A stretch of DNA of 64,000 nt from an uncultured Clostridia bacterium (GCA_904381285.1 CAJFII010000003.1:62001-126000); one strand, 5' to 3'; counted from the stretch's first letter, positions 29,258 to 39,288 are shown. Notes: generated from the letters alone by a model not told the origin. Numbers and translations: made by a program.

Positions 29258-30640
29258 ATGAAAGAAGAATTATTTAACAAAAAAGTTAGTGGTTGGGAAA
29301 ACATATCAGAAGAAAACAAACAAAATATATTCAAGTTTTCAGATGAATATATATATTTTCTAAATAAAGTAAAAACAGAACGAGAAGCAGTATGTTTTAT
29401 GAAAAAAATGCTAGAAGAAAATTCATTTAAAGATATAAATGAAATTGAAACTATAAATCCAGGAGATAAAGTTTACTATGTAAATAGAGATAAAAACATT
29501 TATGCGGCAGTTATAGGAGAGGAAAAACTAGAAAATGGTTTAAATATACTTGGTGCACATATAGATTCTCCACGTCTAGATTTAAAACCAAATCCATTAT
29601 ATGAAGATAACGGATTTGCTTATTTAAAAACACACTATTATGGTGGAATAAAGAAATATCAATGGACTACAATTCCACTTAGTATACATGGAGTTATTGT
29701 AAAAGCAAATGGAGAAAAAATAACAGTATGTATTGGTGAAGATGATAATGACCCTGTTTTTACAATTACAGATCTTTTACCACATTTAGCAATGGAACAA
29801 ATGGACAAAAAACTAAAAGATGGAATAAATGGTGAAGATTTAAATGTCCTAATAGGCAGTATCCCAGCAGATGATAAAGATGCAAGTGAAAAAGTTAAAT
29901 TAAATATATTAATGTTGTTAAATGAAAAATATGGAATAAAAGAAAAAGATTTTGTTAGCTCAGAACTAGAAATTGTACCTGCTTTTAAAGCAAGAACTCT
30001 AGGATTTGATAAAAGCATGGTTGCAGCTTATGGTCAAGATGATAGAGTATGTGCATACACAGCCATACGAGCATTACTTGATGTAAACAAACCAAAAAGA
30101 ACAGCGGTTTGCATATTATCTGATAAAGAAGAAATTGGAAGCTATGGAAACACTGGAATGGAATCGCATGTATTTGATATGTTTATTTCAGAGTTATTAA
30201 ACAAATCAGGAGATAATAGACCAAACTTATTAGAAAAAGTATTTTGTAATTCAAAAATGCTATCAGCAGATGTAGATGCAGGACTTGATCCTATTTATGC
30301 GTCTGTTTCAGAAAAAAATAATGCAGCACTTATTGGTCATGGTATAGGATTAAATAAATACACAGGTGCAAGAGGAAAATCTGGAGCATCTGATGCTAAT
30401 GCTGAGTATGTTGCAGAAGTAAGAAACATATTTGAAAAAGAAGGAATTCCTTATCAAGTAAGTGAACTAGGAAAAGTTGATGTTGGAGGAGGAGGAACAA
30501 TTGCATTTATATTGGCAAATAAAGGTATAGATGTAATTGACTGCGGTGTTCCTGTATTATCAATGCATGCTCCATATGAGGTAACTTCTAAATTTGATGT
30601 ATATTGTGCATATAAAGCATATAATGCATTCATTAAATAA
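29258..30640 (+). CDS. M18 family aminopeptidase
   Basis: The 460-residue cytosolic zinc aminopeptidase has the M18 landmarks GAHIDSPRLDLKP (metal His-Asp), DDRVCAYTA, DKEEIGSYG (catalytic Glu pair) and a C-terminal VLSMHAPYEVTSK with a metal His. Length is in family range. AAAGGAGG precedes the ATG and the gene follows ychF by 22 bases. Confidence 0.94.
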   Translation: MKEELFNKKVSGWENISEENKQNIFKFSDEYIYFLNKVKTEREAVCFMKKMLEENSFKDINEIETINPGDKVYYVNRDKNIYAAVIGEEKLENGLNILGAHIDSPRLDLKPNPLYEDNGFAYLKTHYYGGIKKYQWTTIPLSIHGVIVKANGEKITVCIGEDDNDPVFTITDLLPHLAMEQMDKKLKDGINGEDLNVLIGSIPADDKDASEKVKLNILMLLNEKYGIKEKDFVSSELEIVPAFKARTLGFDKSMVAAYGQDDRVCAYTAIRALLDVNKPKRTAVCILSDKEEIGSYGNTGMESHVFDMFISELLNKSGDNRPNLLEKVFCNSKMLSADVDAGLDPIYASVSEKNNAALIGHGIGLNKYTGARGKSGASDANAEYVAEVRNIFEKEGIPYQVSELGKVDVGGGGTIAFILANKGIDVIDCGVPVLSMHAPYEVTSKFDVYCAYKAYNAFIK

Positions 30641-30652
30641 GAGAATATTATT

Positions 30653-30687
30653 GCTTGTTTATACAGTTGTATAGGCAAGCGCTTTTT
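30653..30687 (+). terminator. Terminator after the aminopeptidase
   Basis: GCTTGTTTATACA pairs with TGTATAGGCAAGC, then a T run. Confidence 0.8.
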
Positions 30688-30726
30688 GTTAACAAAATAT
30701 GTTAAACCGTTGAATATTTATATAAA

Positions 30727-30762
30727 TTGACATATAATATTAATATCGTTTAATACGATATT
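30727..30762 (+). promoter_or_regulatory. Promoter with palindromic operator candidate
   Basis: TTGACA (30727-30732), 17 bases, TTAATA (30750-30755). The -10 lies in the loop of a perfect 7-bp inverted repeat AATATCG...CGATATT (30742-30762), which could bind a repressor. Confidence 0.55.
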
Positions 30763-30815
30763 TTAGCCCCCCCATAAGTAACTCGTAAATTTGTCTTGAT
30801 TAAGAGAGGTAAGAG

Positions 30816-31229
30816 ATGGAAAGCAGAAAAAGAATTATTGACATTACTCCTTTATATCAGCTTGTAGAAAACGCTGAAAGAGTTGATGGATGGGATTTGA
30901 CAAGAGCTTGTGAAGAGCTTTACAGAAGTGTCAAGATAGTAGGCATAAATAGAACTAATTGTGTATATGAAAAAAACACAGTGATTTCTGGAATGGAATT
31001 ACCTACACTAATGAAAGAAGTTGCGATTCAGGTTGTACGCAGAATATACCGGTGGGATGATTTGGAATCAGGAAGACTTGAAGAACATTTTGGAATTCCT
31101 ACAAATTCATATCACATTCTTTATCCGTATAACATCATGGAGATGTATGGTGTGAAATATGTGTGCATGACGGTTGACCAATTGATTGACAATTTTGTTG
31201 AACAGAGAAGAATGATGCTGGGTAAGTAA
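30816..31229 (+). CDS. Hypothetical protein of foreign composition; contains an in-frame CGG
   Basis: A 137-residue soluble protein starting MESRKRIIDITPLYQLVENA, rich in charged residues, not recognised. AGAGAGG precedes the ATG, with its own promoter and strong terminator. Base and codon use differ from all neighbours (more G and C; CGC, CTT and GAG are frequent). Codon 75 region RRIYRWDDL uses CGG (31051-31053) for an apparent Arg. If CGG shifts frame in this cell, the protein made would be cut or altered. Probably recently acquired, perhaps non-functional here. Confidence 0.75.
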   Translation: MESRKRIIDITPLYQLVENAERVDGWDLTRACEELYRSVKIVGINRTNCVYEKNTVISGMELPTLMKEVAIQVVRRIYRWDDLESGRLEEHFGIPTNSYHILYPYNIMEMYGVKYVCMTVDQLIDNFVEQRRMMLGK

Positions 31230-31253
31230 TTACCATGAAAAGGGGGACACAAA

Positions 31254-31281
31254 GAAGCCAACTTGAATGTTGGCTTCTTTT
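31254..31281 (+). terminator. Terminator after the odd-composition gene
   Basis: GAAGCCAAC pairs with GTTGGCTTC, followed by TTTT. Confidence 0.9.
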
Positions 31282-31288
31282 GTATGTA

Positions 31289-31318
31289 ATAAAAAAAGCA
31301 ACACATAAAAGTGTTGTT
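31289..31318 (-). terminator. Terminator of rpmF
   Basis: On the minus strand CAACAC-TTTTAT-GTGTTG is followed by a run of T. Confidence 0.8.
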
Positions 31319-31327
31319 TCTTTTATT

Positions 31328-31519
31328 TTAGTTATTTTCTTCATTTTTTCCTACCATAACTTTTTTACCATCATAGTATCCACAGTTTGAACAAGCTGTA
31401 TGTTGCATAACTGGTTCGTGGCAATGAGGACATGTAGCAAAGTTTGGTTTTTCTAATTTCCAAGTAGATCTTTTTAATCCTGTTCTTGCTTTAGACCATC
31501 TTCTTTTAGGTTGTGCCAT
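31328..31519 (-). CDS. rpmF: 50S ribosomal protein L32
   Basis: The 63-residue protein opens MAQPKRRWSKARTGLKRSTW and has the zinc-binding form with CPHCHEP and CSNCGYY. ATG 31519 is chosen because AGGAGGG lies just upstream and the family starts there; longer in-frame readings are not real. It is a structural protein of the large ribosomal subunit. Confidence 0.97.
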   Translation of the reverse strand: MAQPKRRWSKARTGLKRSTWKLEKPNFATCPHCHEPVMQHTACSNCGYYDGKKVMVGKNEENN

Positions 31520-31708
31520 TTTAAATCCCTCCTTGTTTATCTTGATATGTATATATCTTATAATTTTTAACAATTTTTTAGTCACTATAAAAGTATACTA
31601 ATTATTTCAAAATTTGTCAATAGATAGAAAGTGGATTTATTGAAATTTGTTGAAAAAAATATATCCTGTATGATATAATGAACAAAAAAATAAAAGTAGG
31701 TGAATGAT

Positions 31709-32212
31709 ATGCCCAAAAATATGAGAGTAGATAAAATAAACTATTATTTAGATATAGCCGAAACTGTGTCAAAACGTGGAACGTGTTTAAGAAAAAATTT
31801 TGGATGCATTATTGTAAAAAATGATGAAATTATTTCAACTGGATATAGTGGTGCTCCAAGAGGAAGAATAAACTGTATAGATTTAGGCTACTGTACTAAA
31901 AAAGAAAAATTTCCAGACATACATCATGGTGGATATGATGCTTGTAGATCTGTACATGCAGAACAAAATGCAATGTTAAGTGCTTCTAGAAAAGACATGA
32001 TAGGTGCAACAATGTATTTAGTTGGAATAAGAGTGGATACAGGAGAATATGAACCTGGAGCAAATTCATGTCAAATGTGTAGAAAACTAATAATTAATGC
32101 AGGAATTAAGGAATTAGTTGTAAGAGGAGAAAATAAAGGAGAATATATAGTAGTAGACGTAGAGGATTGGATAAAAAATGATGACTTACTAGATGGAAAA
32201 AATACATATTAA
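31709..32212 (+). CDS. Cytidine/deoxycytidylate deaminase family protein (ComEB-like)
   Basis: The 167-residue zinc deaminase has CVHAE-type site RSVHAEQNAML (metal His, catalytic Glu) and SCQMCRKLI with two metal-binding Cys; an extra Cys/His cluster (residues 58-75) resembles dCMP deaminases. It would convert dCMP to dUMP. ATG 31709 is preferred over GTG 31700 because TAGGTG lies six bases before it. Confidence 0.88.
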   Translation: MPKNMRVDKINYYLDIAETVSKRGTCLRKNFGCIIVKNDEIISTGYSGAPRGRINCIDLGYCTKKEKFPDIHHGGYDACRSVHAEQNAMLSASRKDMIGATMYLVGIRVDTGEYEPGANSCQMCRKLIINAGIKELVVRGENKGEYIVVDVEDWIKNDDLLDGKNTY

Positions 32213-32252
32213 ATAACATTTATTAAAATATATAATGAATAGGGATAAAAAT

Positions 32253-33965
32253 ATGAAAGTGAAAATTAGAAAATTATTAAAAAATAATAAGATATTAAGC
32301 TATATTTTAATTTTTTTCATGGCGCTATTTGTTTGTATACCATTATTTTCAAAATATATGAACATCTCAGCAGATGATGGAATTCAACACATATGTAGGA
32401 TAATAGGAACAGATGCATCTTTAAAAGAATTTAAATTGTTTCCAGTTATAATGTCAGGATTTTGTAACGGATTTGGCTACTCATGGAACATATTTTATAG
32501 TCCATTAACAGCGTACTTACCATTAATTTTTAAAATATTTACAACCTCATATGTTTTATCATTAAAATTATTTATGTTTTCTTGTATGCTTTTTTCTGGA
32601 ATATTTATGTATAAATTAGTATACAGAATATGTAAAAGTCATAAAGCAGGAGTTATTTCTGCAATCATTTATATAGCTGCACCATATCATTTAACAGATT
32701 TATACACTAGAATAGCAATAGCTGAACTAGCTTCTTTTGTGTTTTTGCCAATACTATTTATTGGAATGTATGATTTAATTAATAAAAATAAGAAAAAAAC
32801 TTATTGCATATCAATAGGTGCAATTGGATTAATATTAACTCATAATGTAATTGCGGTATATGCAGCGATATTTTGTGCCGTTTATTTACTATTTTATTAT
32901 AAAAAACTAAACAACAAAATTGTATTTAAAAATATTTTAATTAATATAGGAATCATACTTTTGTGTACTAGTTTTTATTGGATTCCATTATTAGAACATT
33001 ATTTTACTACTACATATGAAGTTTTTGTCCCAGAAAGAATGTATAAAGATAATACTTTAATAGGGTCTAAGTTATCATTTTTAGATTTATTTATTACTAA
33101 ACCATATGGTATGAATTTTCACATAGGATTACCAATTATTTTTGGAATTGTACTTGCCTTTATATATAGAAAAAGAATTAAAGGTCGTTATGCTAAATTA
33201 TTAAATATATTTTTAGGATTTGGAATTACAAGTATAATTATGGCTTCAAAAATATTTCCATTTGAATATTTACCTGATACACTAAAAATGATACAGTTTA
33301 CATGGAGAATGATGGAATTTGCAATGTTCTTTTTAAGTATTGTATCAGGAATTACAATTACAATATTTATACATAAAAATAAGAAGAAAGACACAATAGT
33401 TTCTACAGCAACAATTGCGTATACAGCTTTGTTAGTAATAACTCAAAATACAACAATAGCAATTCCTTTTGATGAAGAAAAATATTTAGAGCCAATACCA
33501 GTAACAAGCCAAACAGGAAGAGTTCATGCAGGTTGTGCTACTTTTGAGTATCTTCCACAAAAAGCATTTGTAAATAGAGAATATATAGAAACACGAACAC
33601 AAGATGTAATAGTTATAGAAGGAGAAGCAAATATAATAAACCAAAATAAACAATCTACAAATTTAAGTTTTGAATTTGAAAATGCAAAAGGAACTGTAAA
33701 ATTTGAATTACCATATATTTTTTATGTGGGATATAATGCAAAATTAACAGATGAACATAATAATATTAAAGATATAAAAATTACAGAATCAGAAAAAGGT
33801 TTTTGTATGATAGAAATTAGTAATGTAGAAAAAGGAAAAATCGAAATAGAGTATACTGGTTCAATGCTTATGAAAATATCGTATGTATTAACTCTTATAG
33901 GTATAGTAAGTTTAATAATATACTATTATAAATTAAAGAAAACAAAAGTTAAAAAAGTTATTTAA
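32253..33965 (+). CDS. Large integral membrane protein (PTPS-related / YfhO-like)
   Basis: The roughly 570-residue protein has at least ten membrane segments. The N-terminal loop contains ADDGIQHICRI and later YSPLTAYLPLIFK and APYHLTDLYTRIAIAE, a pattern of the 6-pyruvoyl-tetrahydropterin synthase-related membrane family, which resembles GT-C glycosyltransferases. A soluble beta-rich domain follows (about 400-545) with a last membrane helix. The role is probably in cell-surface glycan work, but this is inference. ATG 32253 has AGGGAT upstream; ATG 32235 is possible. Confidence 0.75.
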   Translation: MKVKIRKLLKNNKILSYILIFFMALFVCIPLFSKYMNISADDGIQHICRIIGTDASLKEFKLFPVIMSGFCNGFGYSWNIFYSPLTAYLPLIFKIFTTSYVLSLKLFMFSCMLFSGIFMYKLVYRICKSHKAGVISAIIYIAAPYHLTDLYTRIAIAELASFVFLPILFIGMYDLINKNKKKTYCISIGAIGLILTHNVIAVYAAIFCAVYLLFYYKKLNNKIVFKNILINIGIILLCTSFYWIPLLEHYFTTTYEVFVPERMYKDNTLIGSKLSFLDLFITKPYGMNFHIGLPIIFGIVLAFIYRKRIKGRYAKLLNIFLGFGITSIIMASKIFPFEYLPDTLKMIQFTWRMMEFAMFFLSIVSGITITIFIHKNKKKDTIVSTATIAYTALLVITQNTTIAIPFDEEKYLEPIPVTSQTGRVHAGCATFEYLPQKAFVNREYIETRTQDVIVIEGEANIINQNKQSTNLSFEFENAKGTVKFELPYIFYVGYNAKLTDEHNNIKDIKITESEKGFCMIEISNVEKGKIEIEYTGSMLMKISYVLTLIGIVSLIIYYYKLKKTKVKKVI

Positions 33966-33993
33966 AACATTTATTAAATTTATATTACAATAA

Positions 33994-34022
33994 TTGACTA
34001 AAAAGGGTAAATATTATAGAAT
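33994..34022 (+). promoter_or_regulatory. Promoter of der
   Basis: TTGACT (33994-33999), 17 bases, TAGAAT (34017-34022), 26 bases before the start. Confidence 0.8.
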
Positions 34023-34047
34023 AACAATGTAAAAGAGGTGAATAAAT

Positions 34048-35377
34048 ATGTCTAAACCAACAGTAGCAATTGTTGGAAGACCAAACGTTGGAAAATCAAC
34101 ATTTTTTAATTATATAATAGGTCAGCGTCTTTCAATAGTAGAAGATAAACCAGGTGTAACAAGAGATAGAGTTTATGCAGAATGTAATTGGAGAGGAAGA
34201 GATTTTACTGTAATTGATACAGGGCGGAATCGAACTAGGTTCAGAAGATATGATTACAGCCGAAATTGCAAACCAAGCAACAATTGCTATGAATTTAGCG
34301 GATGTTATAATATTTTTAACAGATATAAAACAAGGAGTAACACAGCTAGATAAAGATATTGCATTAATCTTAAAAAGAAGTAATAAACCAATAGTTTTAG
34401 TTTGTAATAAAGCAGATAATTATGGGAAAACATCAAATGACATATATGAATTCTATAATTTAGGTTTAGGAGAACCGCTTCCACTTTCTGCAACAAATGC
34501 AATTGGAATAGGAGATATTTTGGATGCAGTTTTTGAAAAATTACCTGATGAAAATAATGATAATGCAGATGAAGAAACTATAAAGGTAGCAATTATAGGT
34601 AAACCAAATGTTGGAAAATCTTCATTAGTAAATAAAATACTTGGAGAAGAACGAGTTATTGTAAGTAATATGGCAGGCACAACAAGAGATGCAATAGATT
34701 CATATTTTGAAAATGAATTTGGAAAATATGTTTTTATAGATACAGCAGGAATTAGGAGAAAAAGTAAGGTAAATGAATCTATAGAAAAATTTAGCGTAAT
34801 GAGAACATTACTTGCAATACAAAGAGCAGATGTGTGTTTAATGATGATAGATGCAACCCAAGGGGTAACAGATCAAGATGCAAAAATAGCAGGAGAGGCT
34901 CATGAAGCAGGAAAAGGAGTTATTTTAGTAATCAATAAATGGGATGAAATAGAAAAAGACACATATACTATTGAGCAATTTAAAAAGGAAGCATATAACA
35001 AACTATCATATTTAACATATGCGCCAATAATATTCATTTCTGCAAAAACAGGACAAAGAGTGCATAAATTATTTGAAATGATAAACCAAGTAGCAAGTCA
35101 AAATGCATTAAGAGTGCCTACTTCAACATTAAATGAGGTGTTAAATGAGGCAATTGCAATAGTTCAACCACCAACAGATAAAGGTAAAAGGTTAAAAATA
35201 TACTATATGACACAAGCTACTACAAAACCACCAACTTTTGTTGTTTTTGTAAATGATAAAGAATTATTCCATTTTTCATATGAAAGATATTTAATAAATC
35301 AATTAAGAAAAGAATTTGGATTAATTGGAACACCTATAAGAATGATTGTAAGGCAAAAAGGTGAAAAAGATGTTTAA
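34048..35377 (+). CDS. der: Ribosome biogenesis GTPase Der (EngA), read through a +1 shift at CGG
   Basis: Der is a double GTPase that matures the 50S subunit. The first G domain starts [16 protein letters not shown] and reaches the switch II DTG, where the in-frame codon is CGG (34225-34227). Skipping C34225 gives [13 protein letters not shown] and then the remainder: NKAD of the first domain, the second domain [24 protein letters not shown] and the C-terminal KH-like domain. The joined length is 442 residues, normal. The in-frame reading loses all this within about 45 codons. Followed by plsY and gpsA, a common order. Confidence 0.96.
34225..34228 (+). other. CGGA recoding site in der
   Basis: In-frame CGG after GGG. 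Skipping C34225 gives the second Gly of the switch II motif DTGG. Confidence 0.88.
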
Positions 35378-35416
35378 AATGTTTTAAAATAAAAATATAT
35401 AAAGGAGGTAATTAAA

Positions 35417-36046
35417 ATGGCATCATATATAATAATGGCGGTAATTGCATATGCAATTGGAAGTATTAGTTTTTCAGTTATTTTTAGTAAAAAATTTGGA
35501 GGTTTTGATGTAAGACAAAAAGGAAGTGGAAACGCAGGTTCAACTAATGTTTTAAGGACAGTTGGTAAAAAAGCTGCTATATTAACACTAATATGTGATA
35601 TATTAAAAGGTGTTGTTGCAATTTTAATAGCATTATTAATAGGTATTATAGTAAAAGATGTAGATAAAGCATTACTTGTCCAAATAGCTGCTATTGCAGT
35701 AGTAATAGGACATACTTTCCCAATCTTTTTTGGATTTAAAGGTGGAAAAGGTGTTGCAACATCTCTTGGAATTTTATTAATGATAAATTGGCAGATTGGA
35801 TTAATTTGTCTTGTATTTGCATTACTAATTATGATACTTACAAGAATGGTTTCAGCTGGATCAGTACTTGCTGCAATTTTATTTCCTGTATTAACATTAT
35901 TTATAGGAAAAGAATACTTTATTGTTCCTGGAAATTATCTAATTTTTAGTATAATTATGGCATTAATTGTAATGTTTAATCATAGAAGTAATATTAAAAG
36001 AATATTAAATGGAACAGAAAATAAAATTAGTTTAAAGAAAAAATAA
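35417..36046 (+). CDS. plsY: Acyl-phosphate glycerol-3-phosphate acyltransferase
   Basis: The 209-residue membrane enzyme makes lysophosphatidic acid from acyl phosphate. The motifs are GSISFSVIF, GSGNAGSTNVLR (phosphate-binding) and FKGGKGVATSLG. About five to six membrane segments. It sits between der and gpsA; gpsA supplies its glycerol-3-phosphate. Confidence 0.97.
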   Translation: MASYIIMAVIAYAIGSISFSVIFSKKFGGFDVRQKGSGNAGSTNVLRTVGKKAAILTLICDILKGVVAILIALLIGIIVKDVDKALLVQIAAIAVVIGHTFPIFFGFKGGKGVATSLGILLMINWQIGLICLVFALLIMILTRMVSAGSVLAAILFPVLTLFIGKEYFIVPGNYLIFSIIMALIVMFNHRSNIKRILNGTENKISLKKK

Positions 36047-36062
36047 TCAAGGAGGAACAAAA

Positions 36063-37046
36063 GTGAAAAAAGTTGCAATTATAGGAAGCGGTAGTTGGGG
36101 AGTGGCACTTTCCATCCATTTAGCTAAAATGGGAAATACGATTAATTTATGGTCTTTTGATGAAGATGAAGCCAAATTAATTAATGAAGAAAAAAGATGT
36201 AAATTCTTACCAGGAGTAGAACTTCCTGAAAATATATATTGCTATACAAATTTTAATGATACTTTACAAAATACAGACATAATATTACATGTTACACCAT
36301 CTAAGTTTGTTAGAGATACAATAAAAAAATATAAAGATTTAGTAAATGAACAACCAATTATAATGTGTGCAAAAGGATTTGAAAGAGAAACTTTATATAC
36401 ATTAGATGAAATAATAAAAGAAGAATTACCAGGTAAACTATATGGTGTATTATCTGGTCCAAGTCATGCTGAAGAAGTTTCAAGAGGAATTCCAACAGCA
36501 ATGGTTGTAGCATCAAACAGCACTGAAGTAAAAGAAACAATACAAAATCTTTTTATGAATGAAAAAATGAGGATATACACATCTGATGATATAAAAGGAG
36601 TTGAATTAGGAGGAGCATTAAAAAATATAATAGCATTTTGTGCAGGAATTGCTGCACAATTAGGTTTAGGAGATAATTCATTTGCAGCATTAATTACAAG
36701 AGGATTAACAGAAATTAGTAGATTAGGTGTTGAACTAGGAGCGTCAAAAGATACATTTTATGGATTAACAGGGCTTGGTGACTTAATTGTTACATGTTTA
36801 AGCGAACATAGCCGAAATAGAAAAGCAGGCAAGTTAATTGGAGCAGGAAAAACTATAGAAGAAACAAGAAAAGAAGTAGGAATGACTATTGAAAGTATTG
36901 ACAATATTGAAGTTGCCTATGAGCTTGCTAAAATACATAATATAGAAATGCCAATTGTAGATGCTGTATATAATGTATTGTATAACAATCTAAAACCAGA
37001 GGAAGCAGTAAAAATACTTATGACTCGTGAAAAAAAATGTGAATAA
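36063..37046 (+). CDS. gpsA: Glycerol-3-phosphate dehydrogenase [NAD(P)+]
   Basis: The 327-residue enzyme reduces dihydroxyacetone phosphate. It has the Rossmann motif IIGSGSWGVALS, LSGPSHAEEVSRG, the catalytic Lys region GGALKNIIAF and GLTGLGDLIVTC. Start GTG 36063 after AAGGAGG. It follows plsY by 16 bases. Confidence 0.97.
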   Translation: MKKVAIIGSGSWGVALSIHLAKMGNTINLWSFDEDEAKLINEEKRCKFLPGVELPENIYCYTNFNDTLQNTDIILHVTPSKFVRDTIKKYKDLVNEQPIIMCAKGFERETLYTLDEIIKEELPGKLYGVLSGPSHAEEVSRGIPTAMVVASNSTEVKETIQNLFMNEKMRIYTSDDIKGVELGGALKNIIAFCAGIAAQLGLGDNSFAALITRGLTEISRLGVELGASKDTFYGLTGLGDLIVTCLSEHSRNRKAGKLIGAGKTIEETRKEVGMTIESIDNIEVAYELAKIHNIEMPIVDAVYNVLYNNLKPEEAVKILMTREKKCE

Positions 37047-37095
37047 AAATAAGAAAAATTACCAATACTACTAAAAAATATTGGAGGTAAGTAGG

Positions 37096-37518
37096 ATGGA
37101 TTTTTTGGATAAATTAGGTAAAAAAGCAAGCCAAACTTATGAAAAAACATCAAAATTAGCAAAAGAAGCTAAATTAAAGATGGCAATTAATGATAAAAAA
37201 TCACAAATAGAAGAAGTATATGAAGAAATAGGCAAAAAAGTTTATGAACACCATATTAGTGACAAATCAATTGATATAGACATAGAAGCAATCTTAGAAG
37301 AATATTGCATTAAAATTGATGAATTATGTGATAGAATTGAAGATGAAAGAAAAGAACTTTTAACATTAAAAGATAGAAAACAATGTCCAAATTGTTTTTT
37401 TGAAATTGATTTAGATTTTAAATATTGTCCAAACTGTGGTGCACAACAAGAAGAAATAATAGAAAACCAAGAAAAAATTGATAATAATAATTCTAATGGA
37501 GAAAATAGTGAATTATAA
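37096..37518 (+). CDS. Zinc-ribbon protein with helical N-terminus
   Basis: The 140-residue protein has a long, charged, probably coiled-coil N-terminus (about 1-95) and a C-terminal zinc ribbon CPNCFFEID...CPNCGAQ, then an acidic tail. ATG 37096 is chosen because GGAGGT lies just upstream. No membrane segment. Such proteins are common in Clostridia with unknown roles. Between gpsA and dtd. Confidence 0.8.
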   Translation: MDFLDKLGKKASQTYEKTSKLAKEAKLKMAINDKKSQIEEVYEEIGKKVYEHHISDKSIDIDIEAILEEYCIKIDELCDRIEDERKELLTLKDRKQCPNCFFEIDLDFKYCPNCGAQQEEIIENQEKIDNNNSNGENSEL

Positions 37519-37550
37519 TATTAAGCAAGAATATTATATAAGGAGCAATT

Positions 37551-37991
37551 ATGAAAGCAGTAGTACAAAGAGTTTCAAATGCCAATGTAAAAGTAGATGA
37601 AGAAATAGTAGGAAAAATTGAAAATGGATTTGTTGTTTTATTAGGAGTACAAAATGGGGACACTAAAGAAAATGCAGATTATTTAGTAAAAAAAATAACT
37701 GCATTAAGAGTATTTAGTGATGAAAATGATAAAATGAATTTATCACTTAAAGATGTAAATGGAAGTTTGCTAGTTGTATCACAATTTACGTTGTGTGCAG
37801 ATTGTGTAAAAGGAAATAGACCAAGTTTTTCAGGTGCAGCAGATCCCAAATTAGCAAATGAGTTATATGAATATTTTGTATCAGAATGTAGGAAGTTAGA
37901 TTTTAAAGTAGAAACTGGAATTTTCGGGGCAAATATGAAATTAAACTTAACAAATGATGGACCTGTCACAATTATATTAGAAAAATATTAA
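37551..37991 (+). CDS. dtd: D-aminoacyl-tRNA deacylase
   Basis: The 146-residue proofreading enzyme frees D-amino acids (and misacylated Gly) from tRNA. It has the start MKAVVQRVSNANV, the active-site SQFTLCAD and the Gly-cisPro motif in NDGPVTIILE. Its end overlaps the convergent next gene by four bases. Confidence 0.97.
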   Translation: MKAVVQRVSNANVKVDEEIVGKIENGFVVLLGVQNGDTKENADYLVKKITALRVFSDENDKMNLSLKDVNGSLLVVSQFTLCADCVKGNRPSFSGAADPKLANELYEYFVSECRKLDFKVETGIFGANMKLNLTNDGPVTIILEKY

Positions 37992-38269
37992 TATGGAAAT
38001 CTTTCATATAAATACTTTATTATATCATCTGCATTATAATCAGTTACATTTATGAAAGTTCCTTCATCTAGACTAATCCACATATTAATTTTATATTTTT
38101 CATTGTTATCAATAAAATTTCCAATAATATCTGCTATTTCAATAGAATTATTATATTTTTTTTCCCATTTCAAATCATTTTGCAATGGGATTTCTTTATT
38201 ATAAAAATCTTTTAGAAATTTTGAAATTTCACCTTTTTTATCACTATATAAATTTACGATTGTATACAT
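37988..38269 (-). CDS. Hypothetical protein, 93 residues
   Basis: A small soluble acidic protein starting MYTIVNLYSDKKGEISKFL, with AGGAG before the ATG and codon use like the neighbours. The last four bases overlap dtd tail to tail. Not recognised; the compact alpha/beta appearance and single-gene status give no role. Confidence 0.7.
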   Translation of the reverse strand: MYTIVNLYSDKKGEISKFLKDFYNKEIPLQNDLKWEKKYNNSIEIADIIGNFIDNNEKYKINMWISLDEGTFINVTDYNADDIIKYLYERFPY

Positions 38270-38367
38270 TTTATTAATCTCCTTTTTCTTATTATTTCAA
38301 ATTTATTATTTATATATACAAAGAATAAAAGGTAAATTTTATGGAATACTAAGTTTAGGTGATTTTA

Positions 38368-39285
38368 ATGAATAAAAAAAGTAAAAAAATAATTTTATAT
38401 TTTATAATATTCTGTCTTTTATTAATAACTTTAACAGGCTGTGGAGCAAATAATAATGAAGAAGAAGTTTTAAAAGATAAAATAAAAAGTGAAATTTCAT
38501 ATTTAGATGTGAAATTAATAGGAATGTTAAATAGTGCAAATGGAATTTCCTTAGAAAATTATATTGTTAAAGCAGAAGAAATAAATGAAGAAGAAACAAG
38601 CTCTGGAAGTACTAATAAAGATTCTTCTGGAGGAGGAAGTGATGAAACTTCTGGTTCTGATTCTAGCAAAGAAGGAGAAGGAGATAATAAAGGAGAGGAG
38701 TCTATTGAATCTGAATCTAATGATGTAAATTTTAGAATGGAAGGAAATGAAATTTTATTGCAAGATAGGACTACAGATTGGAATTTATTAAAATCTGAAA
38801 TTGAAAAATTGTATTCTAGTTGGACAACTATTGTATTAGATTTATATAAAGTAAATATAAATAGCGATGAAATCTTAGCTTTTAATAATGATTTAGATAC
38901 TACTATTCAAGCAATAAAAAGTGAAGATAAAATACAAGCTTTAAATAATCTTGCTAAATTATATTCATATATACCCAAGTTTTCCAATGCATCTAACAGT
39001 GATGTTAAAATGAATAATATTTATCAAACAAAATCAAATTTATTAAATGCTTATGTACTGGTAGAGCAAGATAATGTCACAGAATTACAAAAACAATTAT
39101 CAAATGCAGAACAAGCTTTTTTACCAATTATTAATGATATTAGTTCACAAAATGCTAATCAGTCGAATATTAATAAAGCATATATTCTAATAAAAGAATT
39201 GCAGAATTATACAAATAATAATGATAAAGATGTATTTTATATTAAATATAAAAATTTAATACAAGAACTAAATAATATTGAATAA
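38368..39285 (+). CDS. Putative lipoprotein
   Basis: The 305-residue secreted protein has a lipoprotein signal: basic start, hydrophobic core and lipobox LTGC near residue 24. A Ser/Gly/Glu-rich linker (about 75-115) follows, then a helical domain ending LIQELNNIE. ATG 38368 is chosen because AGGTG precedes it. The family is not recognised. The gene lies directly before the rnpB promoter. Confidence 0.8.
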   Translation: MNKKSKKIILYFIIFCLLLITLTGCGANNNEEEVLKDKIKSEISYLDVKLIGMLNSANGISLENYIVKAEEINEEETSSGSTNKDSSGGGSDETSGSDSSKEGEGDNKGEESIESESNDVNFRMEGNEILLQDRTTDWNLLKSEIEKLYSSWTTIVLDLYKVNINSDEILAFNNDLDTTIQAIKSEDKIQALNNLAKLYSYIPKFSNASNSDVKMNNIYQTKSNLLNAYVLVEQDNVTELQKQLSNAEQAFLPIINDISSQNANQSNINKAYILIKELQNYTNNNDKDVFYIKYKNLIQELNNIE

Positions 39286-39288
39286 AAC

